The notes: generated from the letters alone by a model not told the origin. A DNA stretch of 56,272 bases from Acanthopleuribacter pedis (GCF_017377855.1 NZ_JAFREP010000048.1:1-56272), one strand, 5' to 3'; shown: positions 17,576 to 26,594, counted from the first letter of the stretch. Numbers and translations: made by a program.

Positions 17576-17633
17576 AGCTGGACCTTCGCCGAAAAGGGTT
17601 TAGGAGACCAAAAGCAAATGTAATATCACTCAT
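17576..17633 (+). repeat. 58-bp direct repeat, left copy (islet boundary)
   Basis: AGCTGGACCTTCGCCGAAAA and the following bases to 17633 recur in the same orientation at 20031-20088 with about four mismatches in 58. The pair brackets 2.4 kb of unusual content. Confidence 0.8.
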
Positions 17634-17686
17634 ATATTAAATTTCAGGCTATTTCTTCTCATTCTTTTGCCTATAATGTGGGCATT

Positions 17687-18364
17687 ATGGAACGGCAAGA
17701 CTATCACATCCCGCCAGCCGAATATTTGTGTGTTGTTGCGCCACGAACGCCGCTTGCTCTTTATCTTGAAGAAGCAAGGAAGCTTCTTTTGCACTACCCT
17801 GGCATTCTTGAGCTTATCCGTGCTGACCTTGACGCGCAGCTGAAGTTGATCCTTAAAGAAGATAAAGATGATTTTCGGCAACAAGTCGTTGAATCGACGG
17901 CGGTTAACGCTCATGCTGCATGGTCCAAGGATTCAGCCCTCATCTCCGGCTTCATCGAGCGAATCTGGCGACCTGGTCAAAAACTAAACCAGGTCGGCGT
18001 TGGAAACATGGCTGTTTCTGGTATTGAGGAAAGGCTTAGTGACCTGAAAAAACTGGATTTCGAGATCTCAAACGCCCGGGGCCGGAACGGCGCAAAAGAA
18101 CACCGTAGAGCGCTTTACCAGGAAGTCATTGACCTTGCCGAGTATACCAGCCAAGACATGAGCGAAGAGTTAAAACGCATAAAGAAAGAAGCTGGCAGGA
18201 AGTCGATAAAATCAAGCCTCTTAGCGAAACTAGAGCGGTTAATTCAGTGGCTGAAAAAATTGGTAAACCTGGGACAGATGGTTCGCTGTGGTTTGGACAG
18301 GGTAAGGGCTGAAATCACGGAGAAGATTCTCGCGTTTAACTTTTTAAGGGCTTGCCGCCTCTAG
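17687..18364 (+). CDS. Hypothetical protein of the islet
   Basis: The 225-aa predicted protein (from ATG 17687; a GTG at 17678 is possible) matches no family I recognise. It has an N-terminal half with mixed helices (YLEEARKLLLHYPGILELIR), a polar middle, and a basic helical C-terminal half with KR-rich stretches (SEELKRIKKEAGRKSIKSSL) and a hydrophobic LVNLGQMVRCGLDRVRAEI segment. There is no signal peptide. The start lacks a clear Shine-Dalgarno site, but TATAAT lies at 17672-17677 just upstream. It is the first gene inside the direct repeats, 57 bases before the VOC gene. The content suggests a transferred cargo gene of unknown role. Confidence 0.6.
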   Translation: MERQDYHIPPAEYLCVVAPRTPLALYLEEARKLLLHYPGILELIRADLDAQLKLILKEDKDDFRQQVVESTAVNAHAAWSKDSALISGFIERIWRPGQKLNQVGVGNMAVSGIEERLSDLKKLDFEISNARGRNGAKEHRRALYQEVIDLAEYTSQDMSEELKRIKKEAGRKSIKSSLLAKLERLIQWLKKLVNLGQMVRCGLDRVRAEITEKILAFNFLRACRL

Positions 18365-18421
18365 GAAAACTGAGCAGATACCTTTTCGGCTAAGGTCTCG
18401 CTGGAGATATTTGGAGAACTC

Positions 18422-18790
18422 ATGTTTGACCACGTCGTATTCGGAGTCAGCGATTATGCTGCGAGCAAAGAATTCTTCCTTAAGGCACTTGAGCCAATCG
18501 GAATCGCCATAATCTCGGAAGGGCCGCTCGGAGTCGAACTCAGCGCGGACGGCAAGTCTTCACTATGTCTCAGAAGAGCCGGGGAAAAACCAGGACATCT
18601 CCATCTAGCGTTCACAGCCGAGAATCGGGAACAAGTCCAAGCCTTTTATCGCGCGGCGTTGGAGGCAGGCGGCAAAGACAATGGAGCGCCCGGACTGCGT
18701 CCGAACTACACTGGACAATATTATGCGGCCTTCGTCCTTGGCCCGGACGGGCACAATATCGAGGTCGTTTGCCACGAATCTGAGGTCTAA
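18422..18790 (+). CDS. VOC-superfamily (glyoxalase/bleomycin-resistance/dioxygenase) protein
   Basis: The 122-aa single-domain VOC protein has paired beta-alpha-beta-beta-beta modules: FDHVVFGVSDYAASKEFFLK, HLHLAFTAENREQVQAFY and AAFVLGPDGHNIEVVCH. Candidate metal ligands are H4, one of the histidines in HLHLAF, and the glutamate in HNIEVV. The members closest in style are small glyoxalase-like proteins of unknown substrate. The ATG at 18422 has GGAG five bases upstream. It sits in the islet, and such genes are common cargo of mobile cassettes. Confidence 0.88.
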   Translation: MFDHVVFGVSDYAASKEFFLKALEPIGIAIISEGPLGVELSADGKSSLCLRRAGEKPGHLHLAFTAENREQVQAFYRAALEAGGKDNGAPGLRPNYTGQYYAAFVLGPDGHNIEVVCHESEV

Positions 18791-19300
18791 CAGTTCGCCG
18801 CGGTTGACCGTCGTCCCGCCACGCGGGCCTACCCGAGCCAGCCTGTCCGGGGTTCACTGGTTTCGAAGACCGACGCTGACCGTGCCTCCGTCACTGGTTC
18901 GCTTACCTCCAAGGCAACTGGTCAAAATGATTTGACCATGTCGATCTGATCTTGTTGTCTGTCGGCGCCATTCCTCAAGAAATCTAAACTGGCCGGCCGG
19001 CGGCCATATAGGAATCCACTTCCCCAATTTCTATGTAATAGTTGGAGGACTCCAGGAAGGTCGATGCCGACAATCAGGTAGCCCCAAAGAAAGAGTTGGG
19101 AACGTTTCCCAGTTGGTGCTCTGGTAAGTCCCAAATCTAAATTCGGCAGCCTCGTTTCCACTGCAAGAATTGCTTTTGAAAAGGCTATGTAAGGAATAAG
19201 AGCGGAAGAGGGACCATGCAAGAAAAAAGAACACATTACCCCCTCCCCCTCTATAAATCAGTTAAACTTCTGTGAGAGCTGAAAAAAAAGGAATAATTTA
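18791..19300. other. Noncoding stretch inside the islet
   Basis: About 510 bases have no convincing gene. Visible structure: a CCCGC CAC GCGGG hairpin (18815-18827) and a perfect 18-bp palindrome GGTCAAA ATGA TTTGACC (18920-18937), which could be an operator or a weak terminator. Base composition drops from GC-rich to AT-rich across this stretch, suggesting a junction of two DNA pieces. Confidence 0.5.
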
Positions 19301-19729
19301 GTGTATTTAAAAGTTGATAAATTAAAAATTAGCCTCTTACAATTTGGACAGCTTTTTTTGGCTGACGCCTCAGAGGAATCACTTGATTATGGTTATGAAA
19401 ACGTTTACGAATGGATGTATGTAGATATCCCTGGATATGATTTTAGCTTGAATATCTCGCGAGAACATGGAGTGGCTGACCTTGATGATGCGGTGCTTGA
19501 TGAATACGAAGGTAACGAGGCAGCGTTAAATGAAATTCTTGATCCTGGACCCATTTACATAATTGGATGGGACCGTGTTAATGATTGCTTAATAGATGAC
19601 CTTTCTAATCTTTTGATATTTAAAATTCATGAAATTTCAAACTCAAATATGACGGTTTATCCGGGACGAATCAATATAGACCAACCTGGCCCTGAACCAC
19701 TGTTTCATATTAAGAAAAAAGAAATTTAA
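19301..19729 (+). CDS. AT-rich hypothetical protein of the islet
   Basis: The 142-aa acidic protein starts at GTG 19301 with AAGGA eight bases upstream. Its codons are strikingly AT-rich compared with all neighbours, a sign of recent acquisition. It has no signal peptide or membrane segment. The aromatic and acidic composition (ENVYEWMYVDIPGYDFSL, GPIYIIGWDRVNDCLIDDL) resembles small cytoplasmic immunity-type proteins, but I cannot assign a family, and no toxin partner is visible. It ends 301 bases before the right direct repeat. Confidence 0.65.
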   Translation: MYLKVDKLKISLLQFGQLFLADASEESLDYGYENVYEWMYVDIPGYDFSLNISREHGVADLDDAVLDEYEGNEAALNEILDPGPIYIIGWDRVNDCLIDDLSNLLIFKIHEISNSNMTVYPGRINIDQPGPEPLFHIKKKEI

Positions 19730-20030
19730 CAATGAAGCATTGTGGATATCTGCCCATTCCCAACTTTTTTCCAAAGCTTGGTTTAATTGAATAGTTCTTA
19801 AAGAAGAGATAAGGTCTTTGCAGTTATCAACTTGCAAAGTCATGATGGAATTCGATATTTCTTTTGACGGAGGTCGTCATCAATTCTCGATGCGAAAATC
19901 GAAAAAATGGTCTTCAATAATCAAGAAGCTTATCGCTCTTTCGAGTAAAGATTGCCCCTATAATTGATCGGAAGACAGCAGCAAAAACCCACAAAGAGTT
20001 TTTGAATACAACACACCCATGCTGACTTCG
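19730..20030. other. AT-rich noncoding end of the islet
   Basis: About 300 bases of AT-rich sequence lie between the hypothetical gene and the right direct repeat. I see no convincing gene or RNA in it. Confidence 0.4.
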
Positions 20031-20088
20031 AGCTGGACCTTCGCCGAAAAGGGCTTAGGAGACCAAAAGCAAAAGCCATATCACTCAT
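20031..20088 (+). repeat. 58-bp direct repeat, right copy (islet boundary)
   Basis: Same sequence and orientation as 17576-17633 with about four mismatches. Together they mark the ends of the islet, as expected for duplicated attachment or recombination sites. Confidence 0.8.
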
Positions 20089-20310
20089 GATACCGTTCGA
20101 ATGATCCTGTGTTCTGCTCAAAGGTGGCCAGGTAGGTGTCGGTGGTGGTGAAGATCCGGCCGTCAAATCCATGGCGTTGGTCCAACTCGGGCGCCGCCAT
20201 GGCGCGCAAGGTTTCGGTGCATTCCTTCGTTTGCCAACAGAATCATCTCCCTGGCAGCATCCTTGGCCGACAAGGCGCCATGCTGGGTTCGTCGTTTTCG
20301 CCATGGGTAT
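20089..20310 (-). pseudogene. Possible gene remnant beside the islet
   Basis: On the minus strand two frames read as protein-like fragments: AKDAAREMILLANEGMHR and, shifted, ETLRAMAAPELDQRHGFDGR followed by IFTTTDTYLATFEQNT. Joining them needs a frameshift. The second frame stops at a TGA within the direct repeat. This looks like the decayed end of a gene cut by the islet. I do not recognise the family, and chance open frames cannot be excluded. Confidence 0.3.
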
Positions 20311-20347
20311 GGGTCTACCCGGCGGAACGTTGGCCCAAAAACAAAAA

Positions 20348-20367
20348 ACCCGCGCCGAGACGCGGGT
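20348..20367 (-). terminator. Intrinsic terminator of the prc gene
   Basis: ACCCGCG CCGAGA CGCGGGT forms a 7-bp stem. On the minus strand it is followed by a run of six T, with more T-rich sequence after it. It lies about 30 bases beyond the Prc stop codon. The + side also ends in CTTTT, so it may act in both directions. Confidence 0.85.
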
Positions 20368-20396
20368 CTTTTAGGTTATTTGCGTTTGGTTGGGGT

Positions 20397-22670
20397 TTAG
20401 GGTACCAAGGAAGGGTTTTTCTCCTTGAGGGGGCGGGTGCCGGGTGAGACGCCCGCGATGCCTTCGTTGGTCAGCCAAATGAAGTCGCGCAAAACAAACA
20501 GGCCTTCTTCCAGGATGTAGTCGGGGACTTCGACCTTGTCCTCTTTTTTATCCTTTTTCGCGACCTTGCTTGCGTCCTCGCCCTCGGGTTTCTCAGCCGC
20601 CTCGGCGTCGTCTTTTTTGGGTTTTTTGGCGACGACTTCTTCTTCATCAGGCACCACTTGATCGTTCTCAAGCACGAACTTGCCTTCGATTTTGATCAGG
20701 CTCTTGCGTTGTTTGCGCGCCTCGTTGCGGTTGTCGTCGATTTTTTCCAAACGCTCGCGCTCTGCTTTGCGCTCGCTCAACTTCAGGGACAGGGTGTTGC
20801 GGTCGCGCTGCGCTTGGCGATACGCCTGGTCTTCTTTTAGATAACCGAACTCCGGTTCTTTGGCGATGCGTTTGGCCGAGTTGGCGCGTAAGGTTGGCTC
20901 CAACGCGGTAACCATACGGAAGTTGGTGTAGTCGGCCGGCTTGATTTCGTCCCAGGCCAATGCGTGCTCCAGGTTCTCCTCGCCCACTTCCAGATCGTCG
21001 TAGGGGGAGGGCAAAATCACGTCGGGCACCACACCTTTGAATTGGGTGGAACCGCCGGAGATGCGGTAGAACTTCAGCGTGGTCATTTTCAAAGCGCCGG
21101 CGACGTCCTCGGTGAAGGCGCGGCGCATTTGTTTGTTCAGCGGTGTTTGCAGTGAGAATACGTTTTGAACGGTGCCTTTGCCGTGGGTTGATTTGGAACC
21201 GATCACCAGACCGCGGTCGTAGTCCTGGATGGCGCCCGCCAAGATTTCGGAGGCCGATGCACTGAACACGCTGGTCAATACCGCCAGCGGGCCGCGGTAC
21301 ACGATGTTCTCGTCGGGATCGCTGTTGACGCGGATGCGGCCGTTGAGATCTTTGATCTGAACCACCGGACCCTCTTCAATAAAGAGACCGGTTAATTCGA
21401 TGGCCTCGTCCAAGGCACCACCGCCGTTTTGGCGCAAATCAAGCACCAAGCCGTCGATTTTTTCCGCCTCCAGTTTGCGGATCAAGCGACGTACGTCGCG
21501 GGTGGTTGACTTGTAGTTGGGATCGCCCGCGATCTTCGCTTGGGTGTCCATGTAGAAACTGGGGATTTCAATCACGCCCACGCGCATCGACTGGTTGTTG
21601 GGGCCTTCGATTTCGCGAATCTCGGCACGGGCGTCCATGGCGGTAATTTTTACCTTGTCGCGTACCAGGATCACTTCTTTGGTTTCGGAATAATCGGCCG
21701 CATCGGCGGGAATCATGTTCAGGCGGACCGTGGTGCCCTTGGGACCGCGGATTTTTTGAACCACCTTGTCCAGGCGCAGGTCGACGATGTCTTCCCATTC
21801 GCCGTCCATGCCTTGGGCGACGGCCACGATTTTGTCTTCTTGATCAACCTGACCGCTTTCAAAAGCGGGGCCGCCTTTCATCAGCGCTTGGATCACGGTG
21901 TAACCGCCCTCGGAACGCAAGGTGGCGCCGATGCCTTCCAAGGAGTGACCCATTTCGATGTCGAAGTTCTCTTTGGTAATGGGTTTCAGGTAGGAGGAGT
22001 GAGGGTCAAAGCTACGGCAAACCGAGGCCAAAAAGGTTTCCAGCACGTCGGTGGCGTCGACATCGCTGTTGTTGCGCTTCAGGCGCGCGTAGCGCTTGCG
22101 CAGGATGTCCATCATTTCGTCTTTGGGCGTGCCTTGCAGGCTGAAACGCAGCATTTCCGCCTTGAGGCGCAGGCGCCAGAGCGCGTTGAGTTCGGCCTCG
22201 GTTTTGGCGTAATCCGCCTTGCTGCGGTCCGGTTGGTACATTTCGTCCTTTTCAAGATCGAAATCTTCTTCCAACAGTTTCAGGATCACGTCGGCACGTT
22301 GGTCGACGCGGTTGCGCAGCCGGTTGTACATGGTGTAGGCCTTGGAGAGGTTGGCCGGGATAACGCGCAGGTAGTCGTCGAACTCACTGTCCCAAGCGCT
22401 GAACTCTTGAATGTCCGACTCGAGGAAAAAGAGGCGGTTGTAGTCCAGGGTCTCCAGATATTCTTTAAAAATACGTTTCGAGGTCTCGTTGTTGAGGTCC
22501 AAACCGCTGTAGTGGTAAATACTTAGGTAGTTTGAGACCAGCGAAGCCACGTAGGGTTGGTATTCGACGGGTTTAAGATGTTGCGGTGGTTGAATGTCCT
22601 TGTCCGCGAGCAGCGAACTTGGGACGATCAAACACAGCAACAAGAGAACAATTATTTTGCGATAGACCAT
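20397..22670 (-). CDS. prc: Tail-specific carboxy-terminal processing protease (S41 family)
   Basis: The 757-aa periplasmic protease of the Prc/Tsp type degrades or trims envelope proteins from their C-termini. It has a signal peptide, a long helical N-terminal domain (HYSGLDLNNETSKRIFKEYL, DYNRLFFLESDI) as in E. coli Tsp, a PDZ domain (about 235-320, MGHSLEGIGATLRSEGGYT), and an S41 core with DLRQNGGGALDEA. The probable catalytic serine is S474 in SASASEIL and the lysine is K498 in HGKGTVQ, matching the Ser-Lys dyad of Tsp. The C-terminal part carries a lysine/acidic-rich insertion (about 660-730) of low complexity. A GGGGGT site precedes the ATG. It is the last gene of a minus-strand run after murB and the carbonic-anhydrase-like gene. 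Confidence 0.93.
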   Translation of the reverse strand: MVYRKIIVLLLLCLIVPSSLLADKDIQPPQHLKPVEYQPYVASLVSNYLSIYHYSGLDLNNETSKRIFKEYLETLDYNRLFFLESDIQEFSAWDSEFDDYLRVIPANLSKAYTMYNRLRNRVDQRADVILKLLEEDFDLEKDEMYQPDRSKADYAKTEAELNALWRLRLKAEMLRFSLQGTPKDEMMDILRKRYARLKRNNSDVDATDVLETFLASVCRSFDPHSSYLKPITKENFDIEMGHSLEGIGATLRSEGGYTVIQALMKGGPAFESGQVDQEDKIVAVAQGMDGEWEDIVDLRLDKVVQKIRGPKGTTVRLNMIPADAADYSETKEVILVRDKVKITAMDARAEIREIEGPNNQSMRVGVIEIPSFYMDTQAKIAGDPNYKSTTRDVRRLIRKLEAEKIDGLVLDLRQNGGGALDEAIELTGLFIEEGPVVQIKDLNGRIRVNSDPDENIVYRGPLAVLTSVFSASASEILAGAIQDYDRGLVIGSKSTHGKGTVQNVFSLQTPLNKQMRRAFTEDVAGALKMTTLKFYRISGGSTQFKGVVPDVILPSPYDDLEVGEENLEHALAWDEIKPADYTNFRMVTALEPTLRANSAKRIAKEPEFGYLKEDQAYRQAQRDRNTLSLKLSERKAERERLEKIDDNRNEARKQRKSLIKIEGKFVLENDQVVPDEEEVVAKKPKKDDAEAAEKPEGEDASKVAKKDKKEDKVEVPDYILEEGLFVLRDFIWLTNEGIAGVSPGTRPLKEKNPSLVP

Positions 22671-22750
22671 GGGACCCCCAGTGCTTCGAGACTTCTTATG
22701 ATTCTAAGGTTTTCCTTACGAAACGCGGTGTTAAAAGTTACGCTTCGGGT

Positions 22751-23347
22751 TTAGGCGGAGGCGCCGACGAGGCGTTTCTGCCTGGCTTCAGCTTCTCTAC
22801 GGTAGAGGTTGTCGGCCCAGGTGGTGAACTGACCTTGGGCTTGGTAAGCGGCCGCGTAAGCGACGTAATGTTGGGAACGTTCAATCAGCATGGCTTTCTC
22901 TTTTTCGGTGAGTTCCCGCACCACTTTGGCGGGACGTCCCAGAATTAAAACGCCGGGCGGAAAGTGCTTGCCTTCCGTGACCAAGCTACCCGCGCCGATC
23001 ATGCTGTCGTGGCCGATGACCGCGCCGTCCATGACCGTGCTGTGCATGCCGACCAGGACTCGGTTCTCAATGGTGCAGCCGTGAGCCAGAACATGGTGAC
23101 CGAAGGTGACGTCGTCGCCGATGGTGAGGGGATGCATGCCGAACGAGGTGTGAAAGGTACAGTGGTCCTGTACGTTGGTGCGTTTACCGACGCGAATTTG
23201 ATGGACGTCGCCGCGAATGGCCACATGGAACCAAATACTGCATTGTTCACCGAAAACCACGTCGCCGTTGATGCGGGCGCTGATATCGACGTAACAACTC
23301 TCGGGGATTTCGGGCGATTGCGCGAGATGGGGCAGAGAAAGTTGCAT
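22751..23347 (-). CDS. Gamma-carbonic-anhydrase-like hexapeptide-repeat protein
   Basis: The 198-aa left-handed beta-helix protein of the gamma carbonic anhydrase/YrdA group shows hexapeptide turns throughout (IGDDVTFG, VLVGMHSTVMDGAVIG, MIGAGSLV). The three histidines that bind metal across the trimer interface are present: H66 (NVQDHCTFH), H84 and H89 (GHHVLAHGC). Carbonic anhydrase activity is possible but unproven for many relatives. The C-terminal helix (SQHYVAYAAAYQAQG) is typical. It lies 80 bases before prc and 140 bases after murB on the same strand. Confidence 0.9.
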   Translation of the reverse strand: MQLSLPHLAQSPEIPESCYVDISARINGDVVFGEQCSIWFHVAIRGDVHQIRVGKRTNVQDHCTFHTSFGMHPLTIGDDVTFGHHVLAHGCTIENRVLVGMHSTVMDGAVIGHDSMIGAGSLVTEGKHFPPGVLILGRPAKVVRELTEKEKAMLIERSQHYVAYAAAYQAQGQFTTWADNLYRREAEARQKRLVGASA

Positions 23348-23487
23348 GACACACTCCTTGGGGAAAACTAAGCCGGACGCGGATGACGCGGGTGCATCGT
23401 CGCCGAAGGAAGCGTCGGGGGTCGCCGAGAGGCGCCGCGAAATCCGTGTGGTGGGGAAGGCTGATCCTCTATTCTACAGGAAAGGGC

Positions 23488-24570
23488 TCAACAATTTTTC
23501 GACCAAATCGGATCTTCGCTTAACAAAAGGGGTTCTGGTTCAAGTTCAATGCCAAAGGTGGTCAAAACCCCCTGTTGAATCGTCTCTTTGAGGGCGAGGA
23601 TCTCGGAAGCCTTGGCATTGGCGCGATTAATCACCGCGAGGCAGTGTTTTTGGGAGAGGCCCGCGCCCCCGGCAACGTACCCTTTGTGGAAACCGGACCG
23701 CTCTATCAGCCAGGCGGCCGACAATTTGACGCGGCCCCCATCCATCGGCCAAGCCGGGTGGTCGGTCGGGCAACGTTCCTGGAAGGCCGCGTACGCCGCC
23801 GCATCGATCATCGGATTGGTGAAGAACGAACCACAGCTTCGTGCGTTGGGATCGTCCGCGTCCGCGACCATCGATTTCTCACGGCGGATCGCCAGAACCG
23901 TCTCGCGTACCGTCGCGAGGTCGAGTTGGCCGTCGAGGCGTTTGACCAGCTCGGGGTAGGTCGGCTGGGGTGTGCCGCCTGGTTTGAGGTCAAAGGTTAC
24001 GGACAGAACCACGGCCCGGCCGCGAAGCCGGCGCTTGAAGATGCTGTCGCGGTAGGCGAATTCACAGTCGGCATTGTTGCGCCGCTGGATGGTGCCGCTT
24101 TCCAGGTCAAGCGCCGTTACCGCGAAGATGGTTTGGGCGACTTCCTGACCGTAGGCGCCGATGTTTTGGATCGGCGCGGCGCCGACCAAGCCGGGGATCC
24201 CGGACAAACAACTGATTCCGGCCCAACCTTTGGCGACGCAATAGGCGGTGAAGGCGTCCCAATTCTCGCCCGCCGCGGCGGTAACCCGCACGCGGCCGTC
24301 GTCGAGGGGCACCGAATCGATGCCCTTGAGTTGCATGTGGATCACCAAGCCGTTGAAGCCGTCGTCGCCAAAGAGCAGGTTGCTGCCGCCGCCCAGCACA
24401 AAAAAGGCGAGGTCGCGCGCACGTGCCCAGGCAATCAGTGCTTGGAGCTGTTCGCGGGTATGGGCCGCCGCGAAATATTTGGCCGGGCCGCCGATGCCGA
24501 TGGTGGTCATGGGTGCCAAGGGAACCTGTTCTTGAATGCCGAGCCTGTTTTGGGAAAGCGGATCAACCAT
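23488..24570 (-). CDS. murB: UDP-N-acetylenolpyruvoylglucosamine reductase
   Basis: The 360-aa flavoenzyme of cytoplasmic peptidoglycan precursor synthesis reduces enolpyruvyl-UDP-GlcNAc to UDP-MurNAc with NADPH. FAD-binding motifs TTIGIGGPAKYF (22-33) and LGGGSNLLFGDDGF (59-72) are present. Catalytic-site candidates are R174 (YRDSIF), S248 (RSCGSFFTNP) and E344 (LEPE). The length and the CGSFF/long C-terminal form fit the type I (E. coli-like) MurB. The ATG at 24570 lies beyond a weak AAAGGA site. No other mur genes are nearby, so it is detached from the usual dcw cluster. Confidence 0.95.
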   Translation of the reverse strand: MVDPLSQNRLGIQEQVPLAPMTTIGIGGPAKYFAAAHTREQLQALIAWARARDLAFFVLGGGSNLLFGDDGFNGLVIHMQLKGIDSVPLDDGRVRVTAAAGENWDAFTAYCVAKGWAGISCLSGIPGLVGAAPIQNIGAYGQEVAQTIFAVTALDLESGTIQRRNNADCEFAYRDSIFKRRLRGRAVVLSVTFDLKPGGTPQPTYPELVKRLDGQLDLATVRETVLAIRREKSMVADADDPNARSCGSFFTNPMIDAAAYAAFQERCPTDHPAWPMDGGRVKLSAAWLIERSGFHKGYVAGGAGLSQKHCLAVINRANAKASEILALKETIQQGVLTTFGIELEPEPLLLSEDPIWSKNC

Positions 24571-24589
24571 CGATGTCCGTCCTTTTTAT

Positions 24590-24771
24590 ATAACCTGAGA
24601 AACGCGATAACTCGTGGTGATTTTAGCTAATCCTCTGGGCTGCAACGGCCTGTAAAAATGCTCATCGCACCCGGCGGGTGCGTGTCGTGCGCGACCCCGG
24701 TCCGCTTTTTCCAAACCATTTCGCACCAGATCATTAGCTAAAATCCCTCACGCTTATCGCGCTTCTTAGGT
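24590..24771. repeat. Palindromic element upstream of murB (inverted 36-40-bp arms)
   Basis: Two inverted arms share GCTAAAATC, then TATCGCG, then TTCT(C/T)AGGT. The left arm is at about 24590-24630 on the minus strand and the right arm at about 24731-24771 on the plus strand, around a GC-rich centre. A third single arm lies at 35650-35684. It separates murB from the divergent FAD oxidoreductase and so lies over or near both promoters. Confidence 0.65.
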
Positions 24772-24968
24772 ATAAGGATACCCCGTGAACAGCCTATTGT
24801 AACTGAATCGCCGTGTCGGGAGGCTCGCCGTGACGCGGCCACTCGGGTATACTGTGCGGTTGGGCGGCGGCGCGGCCGACGGCGACGCTTGCAGCCCAAA
24901 CGATTCAGCGTGTCCCACCAAGGGTGTGGCCGGCGCGTTTTGGGACCAATGTGTGGGGTAGTCCTGTT

Positions 24969-26594
24969 TTGACTTCTTTTCTGTACCAAATAAACAACCT
25001 GAGAATCCCTGTAGAAGCAGCGCCGGGCCTTTTGCCCGGCCGCATTGCCAAAGAGCTTAAGATCAAAACCAACCAAATTGTTTCGGTCACGCTGGTGCGC
25101 GAGGCGATAGACGCCCGCAAGAAACCGCGTGTTTTTCGCGTGGTCAACCTGGCTTTCACGACGCGAACGGCACTCGCGGAACCGTTGCCGAACCAGGTCA
25201 AAAAGCTGGAGCGCGATCCAAAAGAGGTGCCGCGGCCCGAGACCTTACCGCTTGCGCAACCGCGCCCCGCCGAGAAACCGGTGGTGGTGATTGGGGCCGG
25301 CCCCGCCGGATTGTTCGCGGCCTTGGCTTTGTGTGAGGCGGGTGTGCCCACGGTGCTCCTGGAACGCGGCAAACCGGTGGAAACGCGCATGCGCGATATC
25401 GGTCAACTGCGTTCCCACGGCGTTTTGGACCCCGAAAGCAATGTGTGTTTTGGGGAGGGCGGTGCCGGCACCTATACCGACGGAAAGCTGTATACCCGCA
25501 TCAAACACCCCTTTGTGCGTTGGGTGTACCGTCGCTTGGTGGATTTTGGTGCCCCCGAACGAATTTTGGTAGACGCCCATCCCCACCTCGGTACCGATAA
25601 ATTGGTGAAGCTGGTGAAGGAAATGCGCCTGCACCTGATCGCGCAAGGAACCGATGTGCGCTTCGGTGCGCGGGTTACCCGCGTGGTGATCGAAAAAGGA
25701 AGCGCGCGAGGCGTGGAACTGGCCGACGGTTCTTTCATAGCGGCGCGCGCGGTGGTGCTGGCTGTCGGCCATTCGGCCCGCGATACCTTGGCGCAATTGC
25801 ACCAGGACGGGGTGCGCATCGAACCCAAACCTTTTGCCGTGGGTGTGCGCGCCGAACATCCGCAAACCCTGATTAACCAGTCGCAATTCGGCACCCCGCA
25901 ACCACCGGGCGACTTGGAGGCGGCGGCCTACCGCTTGACCCACCAGGCTGACGACCCCCGTATCGGCAAACGCGGCGTCTATTCCTTCTGCATGTGTCCC
26001 GGTGGTTTCATTGTTCCCAGTCCCACCGAACCCGAACACATGGCGATCAACGGCATGAGCAATGCCAATCGCTCCGCGCCTTTTGCCAATTCCGGCATTG
26101 TGGTCCAGGTAACGCCCGAGGATTTGATCGCCGAGGGTTACCAGGAACATCCGCTGATGGGCATCCAGTTCCAACGCGATTTAGAAGCCGTTGCCTTCCG
26201 CGCGGTCAAGGAGCCGTTTCGGGCGCCGGCCATGCGCATTGACGATTTTGTCAAACGCAAGGCGAGCGGACAATTGGCCGCCGGCCATTTTCGGCCGGGT
26301 GTCGAGGCGATGGACCTCTGGGACGTCTTGCCTCATTGGATTGCGACCCCCATGCAGCAGGCCTTCAAACGCTTTGATCGCTTGATTGCCGGTTATGCGA
26401 GCAGCGAGGGCAACATTTTGGCCGTGGAAAGCCGCACCAGTGCGCCGATTCGCATCACCCGCGACGCGCGTTTTGAGGCCGAGGGCGTGCGCGGCCTCTT
26501 CCCCATCGGCGAGGGGGCTGGTTATGCGGGCGGTATTGTCAGCGCCGCGGTGGACGGTTTGCGCGTGGCCGAAATACTCATCGGCGAACCCTAA
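24969..26594 (+). CDS. FAD-dependent oxidoreductase (COG2509-type dehydrogenase)
   Basis: The predicted flavoprotein of about 541 aa has a short N-terminal domain (YQINNLRIPVEA, LKIKTNQIVSVTLVREAIDA) typical of uncharacterised COG2509 dehydrogenases. It is followed by the dinucleotide-binding fold VVIGAGPAGLFAALALCEAG (from about residue 106), the FGEGGAGTYTDGKLYTR motif, and a C-terminal IGEGAGYAGGIVSAAVDG FAD motif. Substrate unknown. The start is unsure: TTG 24969 fits the conserved N-terminus, while GTG 24924 would add 15 residues of non-family sequence. The gene is divergent from murB and monocistronic. Confidence 0.87.
   Translation: MTSFLYQINNLRIPVEAAPGLLPGRIAKELKIKTNQIVSVTLVREAIDARKKPRVFRVVNLAFTTRTALAEPLPNQVKKLERDPKEVPRPETLPLAQPRPAEKPVVVIGAGPAGLFAALALCEAGVPTVLLERGKPVETRMRDIGQLRSHGVLDPESNVCFGEGGAGTYTDGKLYTRIKHPFVRWVYRRLVDFGAPERILVDAHPHLGTDKLVKLVKEMRLHLIAQGTDVRFGARVTRVVIEKGSARGVELADGSFIAARAVVLAVGHSARDTLAQLHQDGVRIEPKPFAVGVRAEHPQTLINQSQFGTPQPPGDLEAAAYRLTHQADDPRIGKRGVYSFCMCPGGFIVPSPTEPEHMAINGMSNANRSAPFANSGIVVQVTPEDLIAEGYQEHPLMGIQFQRDLEAVAFRAVKEPFRAPAMRIDDFVKRKASGQLAAGHFRPGVEAMDLWDVLPHWIATPMQQAFKRFDRLIAGYASSEGNILAVESRTSAPIRITRDARFEAEGVRGLFPIGEGAGYAGGIVSAAVDGLRVAEILIGEP

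Noticed and set aside
18783..18810. Integron attC site after the VOC gene (GTCTAACAGTTCGCC)
   Set aside because: The start resembles an attC inverse core, but no matching GTTRGAC-type partner lies downstream and no integrase is present.
21540..22526. 328-codon plus-strand frame opposite prc
   Set aside because: It is a shadow of the strongly supported prc gene; its composition is His/Val/Gly-rich without motifs.
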